Shown here piece by piece: positions 5,125 through 5,287 of a stretch of 5,287 bases of DNA. The notes under the pieces are model-generated. The model did not search any database, was not told where the DNA came from, and was given only the letters and a program-made list of their open reading frames with translations. The stretch is taken from assembly GCA_002376325.1 (NCBI GenBank), contig DFMR01000149.1, forward strand, positions 1-5,287. Direction: 5' to 3'. The stretch comes from Proteobacteria bacterium UBA3588 (GTDB lineage: Bacteria > Pseudomonadota > Gammaproteobacteria > Thiohalomonadales > Thiohalomonadaceae). The translations under genes were made by a program, and so were the position numbers. Each line of letters opens with the position of its first letter. Position 1 is the first letter of the stretch.

Positions 5125-5287
5125 ATGGAATCCGACCGCTACCAACGAGGCTGGGACAAACTCAAGGTCCATATCCACGGCGCGCTCAACGTCGGCTGCA
5201 GCCGGCAGGAGATCGTCGAGATCATGATCCAGATGGCGGTCTACGCCGGTTTCCCCGCGGCGCTCAACGGCACCTTCGCGGCGCAGG
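5125..5287 (+). CDS. Carboxymuconolactone decarboxylase-family protein, partial, with apparent internal deletion
   Basis: The reading frame opens at ATG 5125 (AGAGAG at 5111-5116, eight bases upstream) and runs off the right edge after 54 codons. Residues 15-54 match the second half of a carboxymuconolactone decarboxylase (CMD/AhpD-like) domain: VHIHGALNVGCSRQEIVEI, then QMAVYAGFPAALNG. Residues 1-14 (MESDRYQRGWDKLK) look like the normal start of such proteins. From memory, about 60 residues usually lie between: a helical segment with APDL-RYIIEF-FGDIYSRPGLDLK-RE and the first half of the CMD domain. Their absence keeps the frame. Members are small, mostly helical, oligomeric proteins, either decarboxylases of aromatic catabolism or thiol peroxidase partners; this subgroup has no firm function that I can name. 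The shortened product may be inactive. The family call is good; the deletion is inferred. Confidence 0.72.
   Translation, partial: MESDRYQRGWDKLKVHIHGALNVGCSRQEIVEIMIQMAVYAGFPAALNGTFAAQ

Overview
The window is GC-rich DNA that looks like a gammaproteobacterial chromosome. The main evidence is the core gene order (lptD)-surA-pdxA-rsmA, with a divergent amgK-type kinase on the left. I cannot name a genus from the sequence alone.

Layout, left to right. A strong rho-independent terminator at 10-40 (+) closes a gene lying off the left edge. amgK (168-1148, minus) encodes a cell-wall sugar kinase and starts with GTG. Where a full divergent lptD of over 2 kb would be expected, only about 385 bases remain (about 1187-1570). 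This stretch translates, in patches across three frames, into pieces of the LptD C-terminal barrel, ending in a typical LptD tail with a stop 14 bases before surA. surA (1585-2937) is an intact periplasmic chaperone gene, pdxA (2958-4046, probable GTG start) a vitamin B6 enzyme gene, and rsmA/ksgA (4220-4999) a 16S rRNA dimethyltransferase gene. At the right edge (5125 on) begins a carboxymuconolactone decarboxylase-family gene that appears to lack about 60 internal codons.

The core enzymes are ordinary, but the junctions between them are not. surA/pdxA carries a run of degenerate heptamers that seems to have added about 26 residues to the PdxA N-terminus. pdxA/rsmA carries a roughly 170-base segment bounded by a GC-rich inverted repeat whose left arm encodes the last residues of PdxA. 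rsmA and the next gene are separated by an imperfect palindrome of about 88 bases. Two genes, lptD and the decarboxylase-like gene, look damaged by deletion.

Functionally, SurA is the chaperone that delivers LptD and other beta-barrel proteins to the outer membrane. AmgK acts in recycling of peptidoglycan sugars, PdxA makes a pyridoxal phosphate precursor and RsmA matures the small ribosomal subunit. The most notable result is the decayed lptD directly beside an intact surA. If the organism makes LPS, a working lptD should lie elsewhere in the genome. I found no CRISPR array, tRNA, rRNA or transposase gene. Family comparisons are from memory; no alignment was run.
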